Positions 34,607 to 44,916 are shown, counted from the first letter of the stretch. The stretch is DNA of 64,000 nt from CAINVV01 sp963663005 (GCA_963663005.2 CAXXHH010000008.1:248001-312000), one strand, 5' to 3'. Notes: generated by a model not told the origin, from the sequence alone. Translations and numbers: made by a program.

Positions 34607-36091
34607 TTGGGAATCATCGTTAAACAATCCATCAAAGGGACTATTTATACCTACTTGGGTGTTCTGTTGGGTTTTATTACAACCGCTATTCTTCTGCAGC
34701 GCATCTACACACCTGGCGAAAACGGATTGTTAAGGATTTTGGTTGCATATTCATCCCTAATTGCACAATTGGGAACTTTGGGCATCAATGGAGTAACTAT
34801 CCGATTGTTCCCTTTCTTCAAAACAGCTGACAACAAGCACCATGGCTTTCTTCCTTTTGCCCTATTAGTGGGGTCGGTCGGATTCCTGATTTCGACAATA
34901 CTACTATTGATATTTAAGCCGTTACTTATAGAGATGAGCATGGAGAAGTCGACCCTTCTGGTAGGCTATGTTAATTATCTGATCGTACTTGTGTTCTTCC
35001 AGCTCTTTTTCTCTATCCTTGATATTTATTATTCTTCCTTATTGAACAGTGTTCATGGGACTTTTCTGAGAGAAGTATTTCAGCGGATATTGATAATTGT
35101 GATGATTGGCTTTTACTACTTCGGATTGCTCACATTCCACCAGTTTGTTTTGACCTATATTGCTGCAATCTCGATACCAACTTTCTACATCATCTTTACG
35201 CTAATAAGGGAGGGTCACTTTGTTCTCAAATTTGATTTTGCGTTTCTGGATAAAAAACTGTTGGCAAATATTGGAGCTGTAGCACTGTTTAGTATACTGA
35301 ATGGATTTACAGTCATCATGATTCAAAATGTTGATCTGATCATGGTAAACAAGATGCTGGGTATCGAAGCAGCTGGGGTTTACGGAATAGTTTTCTTTTT
35401 CGGTATTGTAATTAGCTTGCCTGCCAGGTCAATCTATAAGATCGCCAACGTTACTGCGGCAGAAGCCTGGAAAAATGACGATAGAAAGATGCTGAAAGAC
35501 ATTTACGAGAAAAGCTGTCTGACCCTTTTTATCATAGGGTCGTTTCTTTTTCTTGGAGTTTGGCTTAATATTGACAACATTATGCATATTCTTAAACCGG
35601 AATACCATTCAGGGAAGTGGGTGATATTCTTCATTGGCCTGGGCTGCCTGATGGATATGGCTACAGGAGCAAACAGCTCCATTATGGGAACTTCAAGGTA
35701 CTACAAGATTCAATCCTATTTACTTCTGATACTGGTTGTTATTCTCATTGCTTTTAATTTAATACTCATTCCTTTGTACGGAATAACAGGAGCAGCAATT
35801 AGTAGTGCAGCAGCTCTCGGGTTTCTGAATTTGTTCAGATTCTTATTCCTTTATTTCAAATTTGGACTTCAACCGTACAACTCTCGTTTTTTCTCTGTTA
35901 TACTGCTTGGGGCAGCCGCCTACTTTTTGGCTCGAGTTATTCCCGTCCATTTTCATTATATCATTGATATACTGATTCGTAGTTCAGTCTTTACAGCTTT
36001 ATTCCTTTTGCCGGTTTATTTTTTGGGCATTTCTTCCGATTTGAACAAAGCTGCAGATAACCTTTTAAGAAGTTTGAAAATAATCAGATAG
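34607..36091 (+). CDS. Polysaccharide/oligosaccharide flippase (MOP superfamily)
   Basis: A 494-residue membrane protein with about 14 hydrophobic segments, of the polysaccharide biosynthesis/Wzx flippase type. Read from TTG 34607 it begins MGIIVKQSIKGTIYTYLGV, which matches the common N-terminus of Bacteroidota members. There is no in-frame ATG near this point, and the upstream Met codons precede the promoter box. It likely flips a lipid-linked glycan made by the downstream glycosyltransferases. It is divergent from the YfhO-like gene and eight bases upstream of a GT2 gene. The exact substrate cannot be read from sequence. Confidence 0.87.
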   Translation: MGIIVKQSIKGTIYTYLGVLLGFITTAILLQRIYTPGENGLLRILVAYSSLIAQLGTLGINGVTIRLFPFFKTADNKHHGFLPFALLVGSVGFLISTILLLIFKPLLIEMSMEKSTLLVGYVNYLIVLVFFQLFFSILDIYYSSLLNSVHGTFLREVFQRILIIVMIGFYYFGLLTFHQFVLTYIAAISIPTFYIIFTLIREGHFVLKFDFAFLDKKLLANIGAVALFSILNGFTVIMIQNVDLIMVNKMLGIEAAGVYGIVFFFGIVISLPARSIYKIANVTAAEAWKNDDRKMLKDIYEKSCLTLFIIGSFLFLGVWLNIDNIMHILKPEYHSGKWVIFFIGLGCLMDMATGANSSIMGTSRYYKIQSYLLLILVVILIAFNLILIPLYGITGAAISSAAALGFLNLFRFLFLYFKFGLQPYNSRFFSVILLGAAAYFLARVIPVHFHYIIDILIRSSVFTALFLLPVYFLGISSDLNKAADNLLRSLKIIR

Positions 36092-36099
36092 TATTTAAG

Positions 36100-37122
36100 A
36101 TGAGTGATAATCAGCTTGTTTCCATCATATCTCCGACCTATAATCACGAAAAGTATCTTGCCGACTGCATCGAATCTGTTCTTTCTCAGACCTATCCGAA
36201 CTGGGAAATGATAATCGTTAACGATGGAAGTACGGATGGAACGGCCGAAATTGCGGCTCAATATCAGGCTTCCGATAGCAGAATCAGGTTAGTAAACCAA
36301 GAAAATGTTGGTATTTTCAGGTTATCTGAATCATACAACAAGGCACTGGGGATGGCGAATGGAGATTATATTGCCATCCTTGAAGGTGATGACTGCTGGG
36401 CTCCGGATAAGCTGGAAAAGCAGGTAAATGCTTTCCAAAAGGATCCTGATGCGGTTCTGTGCTGGAGTATGGCAAGATGCGTTAATTCTGACAAAAGCGT
36501 TGTTTATTATTCAGCACCCGATCTTAATGCACCCGATTCAGCCTTTTACATGAATAATCCGACAGGAAATATCCTGAATATCTTCCTTTACAGGAATTGC
36601 ATTCCGGCATTAACTATCCTGATAAGGAAAGGGGTCCTAAGCAGGGTTGGCGGGTTTAAGCAGGTTTTCAATTTGCCATTGGTGGATCTGCCCACACTTT
36701 ATGAGCTTGCAATGGTTGGCCACTTTATTTTCATCCCGGAAACCCTTGGCGACTGGCGTAACTATGCAACTCAAATAACAAAAACATATCCCGCCATAAT
36801 GACGGAGGGTTTTTACAAACTTGCCAAGTCTTTTATTAGTAGCCACGAAATTAGGGCATCCCTTAGAGTGGATGAAAAGGCTCTTGACCGTTATTATTCT
36901 TGCCGTATGGTGATTGCCTTTGCCAGGTCAGGTAGATATAAACTGATAAGACGAGAGTATGCTTCGGCAAGGAAGGATTATATAAAAGCGATTTTCGGGC
37001 ATGGCTTCGTGGAGCCAATATGGAAAATAAGAGCGATAGTTGGGTGGCTCTTTAGTCTTTTCCACCTTGATGTTGAGGGTCTTGCCAGAATTCTCGGAAA
37101 AAGATCCTATACGGAAAGTTAG
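36100..37122 (+). CDS. Family 2 glycosyltransferase
   Basis: A 340-residue GT-A fold glycosyltransferase. The N-terminal nucleotide-sugar domain shows VSIISPTYNHEKYL, IIVNDGSTDGT and the metal-binding acidic site LEGDDCW (DD at 97-98). The C-terminal third is helical, without strong membrane segments. GT2 enzymes of this kind add sugars to surface polysaccharides or O-antigen; the donor and acceptor are not evident. It follows the flippase gene by eight bases and converges with the methyltransferase gene. Confidence 0.9.
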   Translation: MSDNQLVSIISPTYNHEKYLADCIESVLSQTYPNWEMIIVNDGSTDGTAEIAAQYQASDSRIRLVNQENVGIFRLSESYNKALGMANGDYIAILEGDDCWAPDKLEKQVNAFQKDPDAVLCWSMARCVNSDKSVVYYSAPDLNAPDSAFYMNNPTGNILNIFLYRNCIPALTILIRKGVLSRVGGFKQVFNLPLVDLPTLYELAMVGHFIFIPETLGDWRNYATQITKTYPAIMTEGFYKLAKSFISSHEIRASLRVDEKALDRYYSCRMVIAFARSGRYKLIRREYASARKDYIKAIFGHGFVEPIWKIRAIVGWLFSLFHLDVEGLARILGKRSYTES

Positions 37123-37131
37123 CCAGAATCC

Positions 37132-38076
37132 TTATTTTCTGGAAAGGTAGAAACAGGCACAATCACCGTCGCTGATTTGGTTAAGCCTTTCTGCCTCTTT
37201 AGTGAAATTCCTCATTTGCTTTTTGGGGAACATCGAAAAATCGTCCGAATATGGGATTTCCCGTAAATATTTTTCGCTCGAGGCGAATTGAACAAATGAG
37301 GAGTCATATTCAATCAGATCAATTTTAAGTCCGGCTTTTTGAGCGAGCAGATGAATACTGTGAGTCGTATGCAGGAAGAGGTGCCGCGGGGCATCCAGTG
37401 CAAACCAGTGAGTTTTATATTTCCGCCATGCATGGCAATTGGCGACTGGAATGCGGACCAGCAGTTTTCCATCAGGCCTTAACAAGTTATAAATTTTCTC
37501 AAACACCTTACCCGGATGATCCATATGTTCAAAAGAATGGTGCATCATGATAAAGTCGTATTGGCCAGTCATTTCGAAAAGATCTCTTTTCAGAATTTTG
37601 AGTTTATCGGTATTTTGAAGATCCTTCTCCAGAAATGGATCAATTCCAGTCAGGTTTGTAAAACCGCTACGTTGCATGGATAAGATTTTCCGTCCTGATC
37701 CAGTCCCAATATCCAGAATTGAAGAGTCGAAATTGAGCAAACCTGGCTTCATCCATGGGAAAGGGTGGGGCAAAAAGGCCGAGATTAAAGCTCCAATCGG
37801 ATCAAATTTATTCAGATAATGCCGTAAAAGGCTTTTCTTCAGAAAAAGCACCAAAGGACTCAGAGCCAGCCCAAATCGGGGATTCCTGAAGGAGTAATAT
37901 TCTGCAGGGTAGTACTTTGACAGATTTTGGGGAGTCTCAATTATTTGAAGGCAGTAGCAATTGCTGCATTCCAGATAGTGAAATTCATCAAGCATGTTCA
38001 GAAGTCTTTCCTTTGCGACATAGACCCTGTTATTCGTTGTACATCCACAAATTTTGCAAGCGATATTATCTGTCAT
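37132..38076 (-). CDS. Class I SAM-dependent methyltransferase with N-terminal zinc ribbon
   Basis: A 314-residue protein starting MTDNIACKICGC. Two CxxC pairs (CKIC; CSNC about 27 residues later) form a likely zinc ribbon. After a linker, the Rossmann methyltransferase domain begins at SILDIGTGSGRKIL (SAM motif I), with FIMMHHSFEHMDHPGKVFEKI in the middle and LLVRIPVANCHAWRKYKTHW near the end. Proteins of this shape occur in polysaccharide clusters and may methylate sugars. The frame is also open to a TTG seven codons upstream, but ATG 38076 is the better start. Confidence 0.87.
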   Translation of the reverse strand: MTDNIACKICGCTTNNRVYVAKERLLNMLDEFHYLECSNCYCLQIIETPQNLSKYYPAEYYSFRNPRFGLALSPLVLFLKKSLLRHYLNKFDPIGALISAFLPHPFPWMKPGLLNFDSSILDIGTGSGRKILSMQRSGFTNLTGIDPFLEKDLQNTDKLKILKRDLFEMTGQYDFIMMHHSFEHMDHPGKVFEKIYNLLRPDGKLLVRIPVANCHAWRKYKTHWFALDAPRHLFLHTTHSIHLLAQKAGLKIDLIEYDSSFVQFASSEKYLREIPYSDDFSMFPKKQMRNFTKEAERLNQISDGDCACFYLSRK

Positions 38077-38166
38077 GATAACCGGAATTTTAGTCAACGG
38101 TGTAAAGATATATTTTATTGGAATGACAATTTAGTGGGGTTGTCTCCCGGGATTGCAGATATCTGC

Positions 38167-39192
38167 CTACATCGAGTTTAGTAAGGCAAGAAGTAATTCT
38201 GCACGAAGTCTTTTGGTAAATAATTTTTTTACCTGCATGCGGATTGCATTTTCGTCGGGGTATCCATCTTTCAGGATTCTGTCTTTGATTAGGTTGGCAA
38301 TTTTTTGAGGATCCCGTTCGACAACCGCACCCACCGATCCAACAACTTCAGGCATCCCGCCTTCATTGGTCACTACAGGGAAAGCGCCGAAATTCATGGC
38401 CTCTGCTATAGAAACACCAAATGATTCTGACTGTGATAACTGGCAATAAATTTTAGCGTTCCGGTAAAAGGCGATCAGATCTTCTTGATTTACTCTGTCG
38501 TAAAGAGTCATGTTTGCTGGAAGATTTCCAAATTTATGGGCTAGTTTATTCTGGTTAATCCCTACGATTTCGAACCGGAATCCTGGCAGCAATCTGGCTG
38601 TTTCCATAAACGTATCGATCCCCTTGAGATAGAATGAGCGGTCGTTTTCGATCAATCCGACAGTGAGAATGGTATCGGTTTTCAATCCCGGGATAATAGC
38701 CGAATCCTCAAGAGTCACACAGTTGTACATCATCTTTAGCCGGGAATGAGGGGCGATCACTTTGGCTCTTCTGGCAACATATTCTGACACAGGAAGAATA
38801 TAAGTGGCCATTCTCATAGAGTTTGCGCAAAACCACCCGCGAAAAGGAGAACAAAAAGCACCATATTTTAATTTATTGATGCGGCAAACATCGTACCCAC
38901 CGATAACAACAATCACCTTTTTCCGAAAAATCTTCGCAAAAAGGGTTGGTATAAATGAATGATAATCAGCAAACCAGCAATATATCAAATCAAACTTCCA
39001 ACCGAACAAAAGAAGGAAGAAAATTTGTTTGAAAATTTCCAGCGAATTTCTCAAAACCCCTTTGACTGGTTTAAAATTATACTTTTCAACCAGATGAGCA
39101 GATGCCAAAATTTCATAATCAGTCTTTACGAATGACGAAAATGCTGTATAAACAAATAGAATTTCTTTTTTTTGCAATGAATTGTCAATCAT
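38167..39192 (-). CDS. Family 4 glycosyltransferase
   Basis: A 341-residue GT-B fold enzyme of the GT4 type. The N-terminal half contains VVIGGYDV and LPVSEYVARRA. The C-terminal half has VGLIENDRSFYLKGIDTFM, the loop LPANMTLYDRVNQEDLIAFY and the donor-site motif SQSESFGVSIAEAMNFGAFPVVT, including the E(x7)E pattern. It probably adds a hexose to a surface glycan. The ATG at 39192 is chosen over a TTG seven codons upstream. It follows another GT4 gene by 17 bases. Confidence 0.9.
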   Translation of the reverse strand: MIDNSLQKKEILFVYTAFSSFVKTDYEILASAHLVEKYNFKPVKGVLRNSLEIFKQIFFLLLFGWKFDLIYCWFADYHSFIPTLFAKIFRKKVIVVIGGYDVCRINKLKYGAFCSPFRGWFCANSMRMATYILPVSEYVARRAKVIAPHSRLKMMYNCVTLEDSAIIPGLKTDTILTVGLIENDRSFYLKGIDTFMETARLLPGFRFEIVGINQNKLAHKFGNLPANMTLYDRVNQEDLIAFYRNAKIYCQLSQSESFGVSIAEAMNFGAFPVVTNEGGMPEVVGSVGAVVERDPQKIANLIKDRILKDGYPDENAIRMQVKKLFTKRLRAELLLALLNSM

Positions 39193-39209
39193 AGTGTTCC
39201 AAATAGAGA

Positions 39210-40490
39210 TCAAAGAATTTTGGCCAGTTCACCTGTGAGGTTTTTCCGGGTGTATTTTTCGGTATCAATAGTCTCATCCCATTTCAAGCCCTTATTCTCT
39301 CGTTCAAAAATTTCAAGGATAAACGATCGCATTTTTTCAGACTCGTTGTAGGAAAAGAGTTTTCCGGCATGGCACTCCTTCAGCTTGTTGTCAACATCTC
39401 CTCCAATTGGCCCAATCGCCAGAATTGGCCTCTTTGCAGCCAGGTATTCAAAAAATTTGCCGGTAACAATCCCTTTGTTATCGGGCGTATCCGGAATTGC
39501 CATTAGTAAGATGGATGCACCCATCATCTGATTTACAGCTTGATCATGCGGGATATACCCCAATATCTCAATCAAAGAGGCAAGTCCTTTCTGCCGGAAG
39601 AGGTTGACAATTTCCTCTGGAACGTTTCCAACGAATCTAATAACAAGATTATCTTTTACTTCTCCGGGAAGCTGACAGACTGCCTCAATAAACTGCTCTA
39701 TCCTGTAACTCATGGAGACGGTTCCGGTATAGGCAATGGTAAACTTCTGATTTTTTACAGCTGATGATTTTTCAAAATCAGCCTCATCGTAACCGTTCGG
39801 AATAACAGCAATTTTCTGTGCAACCTCAGTCGTTTTGTTCATCAGCAGTTTCCCGACTTCCTCGCTCACCGTAATAATCTGATCGGCCCTCCTCAGCACA
39901 CTTTTCTCAAGATATCGATCCAGTTTATTGGCTAATCCCAAATGATACAGATCCTTGTAATAGTATATATCAGTCCATGGATCCCTGAAATCGGCAATCC
40001 ATCTAACACCAGTTTTTTCTTTTAACTTTTTTCCAATCAAATGGGTTGAATGTGGTGGACCGGTAGTGACTACGACTTCAATTTGCTCTGAACGAATTAA
40101 TTCGAGTGCTTTTTTTAGTGCAAACCTGTTCCATCCTCTCCGCGGATCCGGGATAAAAAGGTTTCCGCGAATAAACCTGGATAGTTTTTCGAACGTGGTA
40201 ATTTTCTTCTGATTCGAAAATCCACCGTACGGAATTTCCTTTTTGTTCGAAAGCTTTCGATAGAGGTTATATGGTTCGAACGTTTTTGTCTTATAAACTG
40301 AAAGATTCGGTTCGATCTCTTTTAGCAGAGAAACATCGAGTTGTGCATAGGAAGCCATGTGATCATCAACAGTAAGAATAATGGGCTTGAAGCCAAACTC
40401 AGGAAGGAATTTTGAGAATTTCAGCCATCTCTGAACTCCTGCACCTCCACTCGGGGGCCAATAGTACGTGATGATCAGGACTTTTTTCAT
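39210..40490 (-). CDS. Family 4 glycosyltransferase (WcaI-like)
   Basis: A 426-residue GT-B enzyme beginning KKVLIITYYWPPSGGAGVQR, a glycine-rich N-terminal loop common in GT4 enzymes of exopolysaccharide clusters. WIADFRDPWTD and ADQIITVSEEVGKLL lie in the middle. The C-terminal domain has AYTGTVSMSYRIEQFIEAV and GKFFEYLAAKRPILAIGP. It likely assembles the same glycan as its neighbours. It overlaps tsaB by ATGA (40487-40490), so tsaB and the glycosyltransferases share a transcript. Confidence 0.9.
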   Translation of the reverse strand: MKKVLIITYYWPPSGGAGVQRWLKFSKFLPEFGFKPIILTVDDHMASYAQLDVSLLKEIEPNLSVYKTKTFEPYNLYRKLSNKKEIPYGGFSNQKKITTFEKLSRFIRGNLFIPDPRRGWNRFALKKALELIRSEQIEVVVTTGPPHSTHLIGKKLKEKTGVRWIADFRDPWTDIYYYKDLYHLGLANKLDRYLEKSVLRRADQIITVSEEVGKLLMNKTTEVAQKIAVIPNGYDEADFEKSSAVKNQKFTIAYTGTVSMSYRIEQFIEAVCQLPGEVKDNLVIRFVGNVPEEIVNLFRQKGLASLIEILGYIPHDQAVNQMMGASILLMAIPDTPDNKGIVTGKFFEYLAAKRPILAIGPIGGDVDNKLKECHAGKLFSYNESEKMRSFILEIFERENKGLKWDETIDTEKYTRKNLTGELAKIL

Positions 40491-41227
40491 TCCGGAAGAA
40501 GATTTGTCTCTTTTTGCGAATGGAAAATATTCTTTACCGGGATCGTAGCAACGAAATCTTTCAGATAAAAGGGTTCGTAATAGGCAACATCTACAAAATT
40601 CTTTGCTATAAAAGCGGCCTCCGCCAGTCCTGCCATGTGTCTTGACGAAGTGAAAATATCATCCAAGAATAGAGCATTTGGGTGCTGAATCATCATTTTA
40701 CATTTGCCTGAACCATTTCCAAAGAAGAGTATTTTATGACTGGCCAGAAGAGGCAAGAAGGACAGATGATCAATTATATCAGCCTGAATATCCCGAATTC
40801 TCTTAAATAGATTGTCATAAATGGCCGCATAAACTTCCATTCTCCTGGCATCTATCATCGGGCAGAATAGAAGTGACTCCTTTTTCTCGATACCTGAAAC
40901 AGGAGAATTGTATATAACATGATATGCCATGGCATCGAGCGATGGAATGGAGATCAGGGGCAATCCGGCTGCATAACACAACCCCTTTGCTGTAGATACC
41001 CCTATCCTTAGTCCGGTATATGAACCTGGTCCTCCGGATACCGCAACTGCATCGAGATCACTAAACGAGTAATTTTTTGATTTCATCACTTCATCAACAA
41101 AACCAGTCAGTAGTTGAGAATGATTTTTCCCGCTCTTATCTTCCCGTTCTTCTAAAACTAAGCCGTTGAGAACCAAAGATACTGAACATACTTCGGTGGA
41201 TGTTTCTATGCAGAGGATTGATGCCAT
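40487..41227 (-). CDS. tsaB: tRNA threonylcarbamoyladenosine synthesis protein TsaB
   Basis: A 246-residue protein of the TsaB/YeaZ family, the partner that holds TsaD and TsaE in the complex making t6A37 in ANN-decoding tRNAs. The N-terminal ASKHA fold begins ASILCIETSTEVCSVSL. The hallmark SGGPGSYTGLRIGVSTAKGL follows at about 66-85. The C-terminal part is more variable, as usual. A TTG five codons upstream is in frame, but the ATG at 41227 gives the standard start. It overlaps the following glycosyltransferase gene by four bases. Confidence 0.93.
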   Translation of the reverse strand: MASILCIETSTEVCSVSLVLNGLVLEEREDKSGKNHSQLLTGFVDEVMKSKNYSFSDLDAVAVSGGPGSYTGLRIGVSTAKGLCYAAGLPLISIPSLDAMAYHVIYNSPVSGIEKKESLLFCPMIDARRMEVYAAIYDNLFKRIRDIQADIIDHLSFLPLLASHKILFFGNGSGKCKMMIQHPNALFLDDIFTSSRHMAGLAEAAFIAKNFVDVAYYEPFYLKDFVATIPVKNIFHSQKETNLLPE

Positions 41228-41408
41228 CAATTTTTTCTGCAAATATCCGAAATAATAAGGAATATGTTATTTTTTTAAAAAATATTCAAATAATTAAATC
41301 CTTTTCTGTGTTTCTTTGTTATATCATAAGAGGTTATACTAATTTTGAGTTAACGTACTGATTTACAAAGTAGAAATTTTTATTATTTTTTATAATTCTT
41401 AATTTATT

Positions 41409-42164
41409 ATGGTTAAAGCTGTAATTATTGACGATGATTTTTCTTCAAGGTATGTCTTGAGAGAGATATTGAAGAAGACTATCGGAGACGTAGAATTATT
41501 GGGGGAAGCAGGAAATATTGAGGAGGGAATTCGAATATTAGAGAGCCAAAATCCTGATGTTGTATTTCTTGACATAAGTATGCCGGATGGTTCCGGGTTT
41601 GATCTCTTGGACAGGTTAAAGGTGATTGATTTTAAAATTATTTTCATCACAGCTTATACCGAGTATGCCATAAAGGCATTTAAATATTCTGCGTTCGACT
41701 ATATTGTGAAGCCAATCAATGTCCAGGAGCTCACCAAGGCTATTGCCAGAATTCCCAAAATTAAAAAAGTTAATAGCAAGGTTGCTGTCAATGCCTTAAA
41801 GGAAAATCTGTTTCCAACCGTAGAAAGTGGAGCAAAGACAATTGCTTTGCCAGAACTGAATGGCTTTGCAATTATTCCTGTGGAAAAGATTGTACGCTGT
41901 GAAGGATTACGAAACTATACCAGAATCATTTTCAAAGAAGATGAAGAAAAGGTAGTGAGCAGGACACTTCTGGAGTTTGAGAACCTACTTACGCCTCTTG
42001 GTTTTATCCGAATTCACAGGAGCCATCTCGTGAATTTAGCAAATGTTGTTCGCTATATTAAAGCGAAGGGTGGAAGTGTCGAGCTAAAGACAGGCGAGAT
42101 GTTGAAGGTTTCGCCAAAATACAAAGACGAACTCCTCAACAGACTGCTGTACAATAAGTTGTAA
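41409..42164 (+). CDS. LytTR-family response regulator
   Basis: A 251-residue two-domain regulator. The receiver domain (about 3-120) has the acidic pocket DDD at 8-10, phospho-acceptor D55 in VVFLDISMPDGSGF, the conserved Thr in FITAY and Lys in IVKPIN. The LytTR DNA-binding domain (about 145-250) includes IPVEKIVRCEGLRNYTRI and FIRIHRSHLVNLANV. Such regulators usually pair with a membrane histidine kinase of the LytS or HisKA_7TM type; none is adjacent, so this is an orphan here. It converges with the glycogen operon. Confidence 0.93.
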   Translation: MVKAVIIDDDFSSRYVLREILKKTIGDVELLGEAGNIEEGIRILESQNPDVVFLDISMPDGSGFDLLDRLKVIDFKIIFITAYTEYAIKAFKYSAFDYIVKPINVQELTKAIARIPKIKKVNSKVAVNALKENLFPTVESGAKTIALPELNGFAIIPVEKIVRCEGLRNYTRIIFKEDEEKVVSRTLLEFENLLTPLGFIRIHRSHLVNLANVVRYIKAKGGSVELKTGEMLKVSPKYKDELLNRLLYNKL

Positions 42165-42173
42165 TCTTAGTAC

Positions 42174-44768
42174 TTATAACCACCTCAAAAGCCTAAAGTC
42201 CTGACGATTAGGCAATGCCTTGTTTTTGGCATAGATCCTGAGGCCATAGTTGTATATGCCAGGTTTTTTTAGTGTCAATTCAAGCATGTAGTGCGCAAGT
42301 CCGTCGTCGGGTTTTTCGATTGAGAAATCATGCTTCTCGACAAAACTCGGACGGTCATTACCAGTGGCAACGATGAGCTCAACACCTATTTCGCTGGAGT
42401 TTAATCCTTTTAAATCGAGTGTCACCCTTGATGGATAGGACTTACCCATCTCATAGGTATTCGTAATTCCATCGGAAACCTGGATATTTTTCACCTCAAT
42501 TTTGTTCCATACATCTAACACCTTGGCTTTCCAGGTTGCCAATTCTTTTGCTTTCAGGAAATTATCAGATTTCAGAAGTGCAGTTCTCTGAGATTGAGGG
42601 ATATAATAGCGTGTGAAGTAATCCTTCATCATTCTTTTGGTTGTAAATTGGGGAACTACTTCAGCAAAAGTGTTTTTGATAAAGTCGACCCAAAGTACCG
42701 GAATGCCTTTGTCGTTTCTGTAAAAGTACGCAGGGACAATTTCATTCTCGAGAATACCATAGATTGCTTCTGAATCCAATTCATCCTGTAATTCAGGTAT
42801 ATCAAACGAATTTTCGAGTGGTAAAGCCCAACCCGCATCTTGTTTATAACCTTCAACCCACCAGCCATCGAGTACAGAAAAGTGTAAGGTTCCGTTCATG
42901 ACACCTTTTTCACCAGAGGTACCGGAAGCTTCCAATGGACGAGTCGGCGTATTCATCCAGACATCACAACCCTGAACAAGCATTTTGGCAATGTTCATGT
43001 CGTAGTTTTGAATAAATAGGATGCGCCCAATAAACTCAGGTCTTTTGGAGATATCGATTATATATTTGATCAGATCCTGACCAGCCTTATCGGCAGGATG
43101 AGCCTTTCCTGCAAAAAGAAATTGAACAGGACGATCCGGGTTGTTGATAATTTTAGCCAGACGGTCAAGGTCGCGAAAAAGAAGATGTGCTCTTTTATAT
43201 GTAGCAAATCGTCTTGCAAAGCCGATGGTGAGTGCCTTGGGGTTCAATTTTGATATTACCTCCGAAATGTATTTGGGATTCTCATTCCGTTGGATGTGGA
43301 TGTCTGTAAAGCGTCTCTTGATATATTCAATTAGCTGATTGCGCAGCTTTGATTTGGTATCCCATATTAATTTGTCCTGAACCTTATAGATATTTCTCCA
43401 GGCTCGCATCTCCCCGCCTTCCTCATACTCATGGATATCTTCAGCCATTTCCTCGGCAGATAAAATCTGGTCGTGGACGGTTTTCCAGTCGGCAGCAGCC
43501 CAGGTGGGATAATGAACGCCATTGGTTACATACCCGATGTTTTCGAGCTCTTCAGGCAGGAAGCCACGGTATAGCTCGCTGAGCAATTGTTTGCTGACAT
43601 CTCCATGCAATTTGCTTACCCCGTTAATCTCCTGAGAAAGGTTTGCGGCAAGAAAACTCATGTTGAATCGCCCTTCGTTGCTGCCGGCTTTGCCAAGTAA
43701 CATCATTTCTTCCGGCGTAATACCCAGTTGAAGTGCTATCGGATTCATGTAAGCAGCGAAAAGTTCGTCAGGGAAAGAATCATGGCCGGCAGGAACCGGT
43801 GTATGTGTTGTGAAGAGTGTTGATGCCCTGACTATCTCTTTGGCTTCAGAATAGGTTAAATTGTATTGATTTTTTATCAGAAAAATCCGTTCTAACCCAA
43901 TGAACGCAGCATGTCCTTCGTTACAATGATAGATGTCTGATTGAATACCTAACCTCTCCAAGGCGCGAATTCCACCCAGACCAAGAACCATTTCCTGCTT
44001 GAGCCGATTTTCATTGTCACCGCCATATAAATGATGGGTAATGTATCTGTCAGAATCCTGGTTGCCTTCATAGTCTGTATCGAGCAGATATAGTTTTAGA
44101 TTTCCAACATTTACATACCAGACTCTAACATATACTATACGATTTGGCATCTGTACCTCAACGATGATCCATTCACCCTCTGCATCCAATGCGGGTTGAA
44201 TAGGTAATTTTGAGAAGTGTTCAGGCTCATAATTAGCCAATTGTTCCCCATTTGTGGAAATTACCTGTTTGAAATAGCCGAATCGGTACAGCAATCCGAT
44301 CGCAGTCATATCTACCTTAGAATCACTTGCTTCTTTAAGATAGTCGCCGGCAAGAACACCCAAACCACCTGAATAAATCTTCAAACTCGAGTGAAGGCCA
44401 AATTCCATACTGAAATATGCAATTTTTGGTCCACGTAATTTTTTTCGCTCTTTAATATATTTATTAAACTGATTTTCAACCGATTTCATTCTAAGGATAA
44501 ATGAATCATCTGCCTTCAATTCTTGAAAACGGTCGTGACTAGTCTCTTCTAAAAGGATGATGGGATTGTGTTCACATTTTTCCCATATCAAAGGATCTAT
44601 TTCGTTAAAAAGCGATCTTGCGTCATTACTCCAAACCCACCATAAGTTCCGTGAAATGGTCCTCAGGGGGCTAAGCTCAGCAGGTAATGCCGAATCGACA
44701 ATTATTTTCTTCCAGGTAGGGTTACTATTTTCGGGTTGTCTCAGATTTTTAAAATAAGTCTCTTCCAT
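42174..44768 (-). CDS. glgP: Alpha-glucan (glycogen/maltodextrin) phosphorylase
   Basis: An 864-residue GT35 phosphorylase that releases glucose 1-phosphate from the ends of alpha-1,4-glucans. It belongs to the shorter, archaeal-like branch that begins with a DUF3417 segment containing RTISRNLWWVWSNDARSLF. Landmarks are IAYFSMEFGLHSSLKIYSGG, HCNEGHAAF, FARRFATYKRAHLL and the pyridoxal-phosphate site RPLEASGTSGEKGVMNG with the Lys near 620. The frame extends to a TTG upstream, but the ATG at 44768 matches the family start. It is the last gene of the glycogen operon. Confidence 0.94.
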   Translation of the reverse strand: MEETYFKNLRQPENSNPTWKKIIVDSALPAELSPLRTISRNLWWVWSNDARSLFNEIDPLIWEKCEHNPIILLEETSHDRFQELKADDSFILRMKSVENQFNKYIKERKKLRGPKIAYFSMEFGLHSSLKIYSGGLGVLAGDYLKEASDSKVDMTAIGLLYRFGYFKQVISTNGEQLANYEPEHFSKLPIQPALDAEGEWIIVEVQMPNRIVYVRVWYVNVGNLKLYLLDTDYEGNQDSDRYITHHLYGGDNENRLKQEMVLGLGGIRALERLGIQSDIYHCNEGHAAFIGLERIFLIKNQYNLTYSEAKEIVRASTLFTTHTPVPAGHDSFPDELFAAYMNPIALQLGITPEEMMLLGKAGSNEGRFNMSFLAANLSQEINGVSKLHGDVSKQLLSELYRGFLPEELENIGYVTNGVHYPTWAAADWKTVHDQILSAEEMAEDIHEYEEGGEMRAWRNIYKVQDKLIWDTKSKLRNQLIEYIKRRFTDIHIQRNENPKYISEVISKLNPKALTIGFARRFATYKRAHLLFRDLDRLAKIINNPDRPVQFLFAGKAHPADKAGQDLIKYIIDISKRPEFIGRILFIQNYDMNIAKMLVQGCDVWMNTPTRPLEASGTSGEKGVMNGTLHFSVLDGWWVEGYKQDAGWALPLENSFDIPELQDELDSEAIYGILENEIVPAYFYRNDKGIPVLWVDFIKNTFAEVVPQFTTKRMMKDYFTRYYIPQSQRTALLKSDNFLKAKELATWKAKVLDVWNKIEVKNIQVSDGITNTYEMGKSYPSRVTLDLKGLNSSEIGVELIVATGNDRPSFVEKHDFSIEKPDDGLAHYMLELTLKKPGIYNYGLRIYAKNKALPNRQDFRLLRWL

Positions 44769-44916
44769 TCTCTCGATTAAATTTGCACAAAAGCGCACGT
44801 AAATCTCGCTCTTGTTATAAGGGTGCAATAATACCAATTTCAGCCTTCATATTTATATAAAAGCCTCAGTATAATAACAAAGAAATTGTATTTATAACAT
44901 TTTCTTCACATTACGC

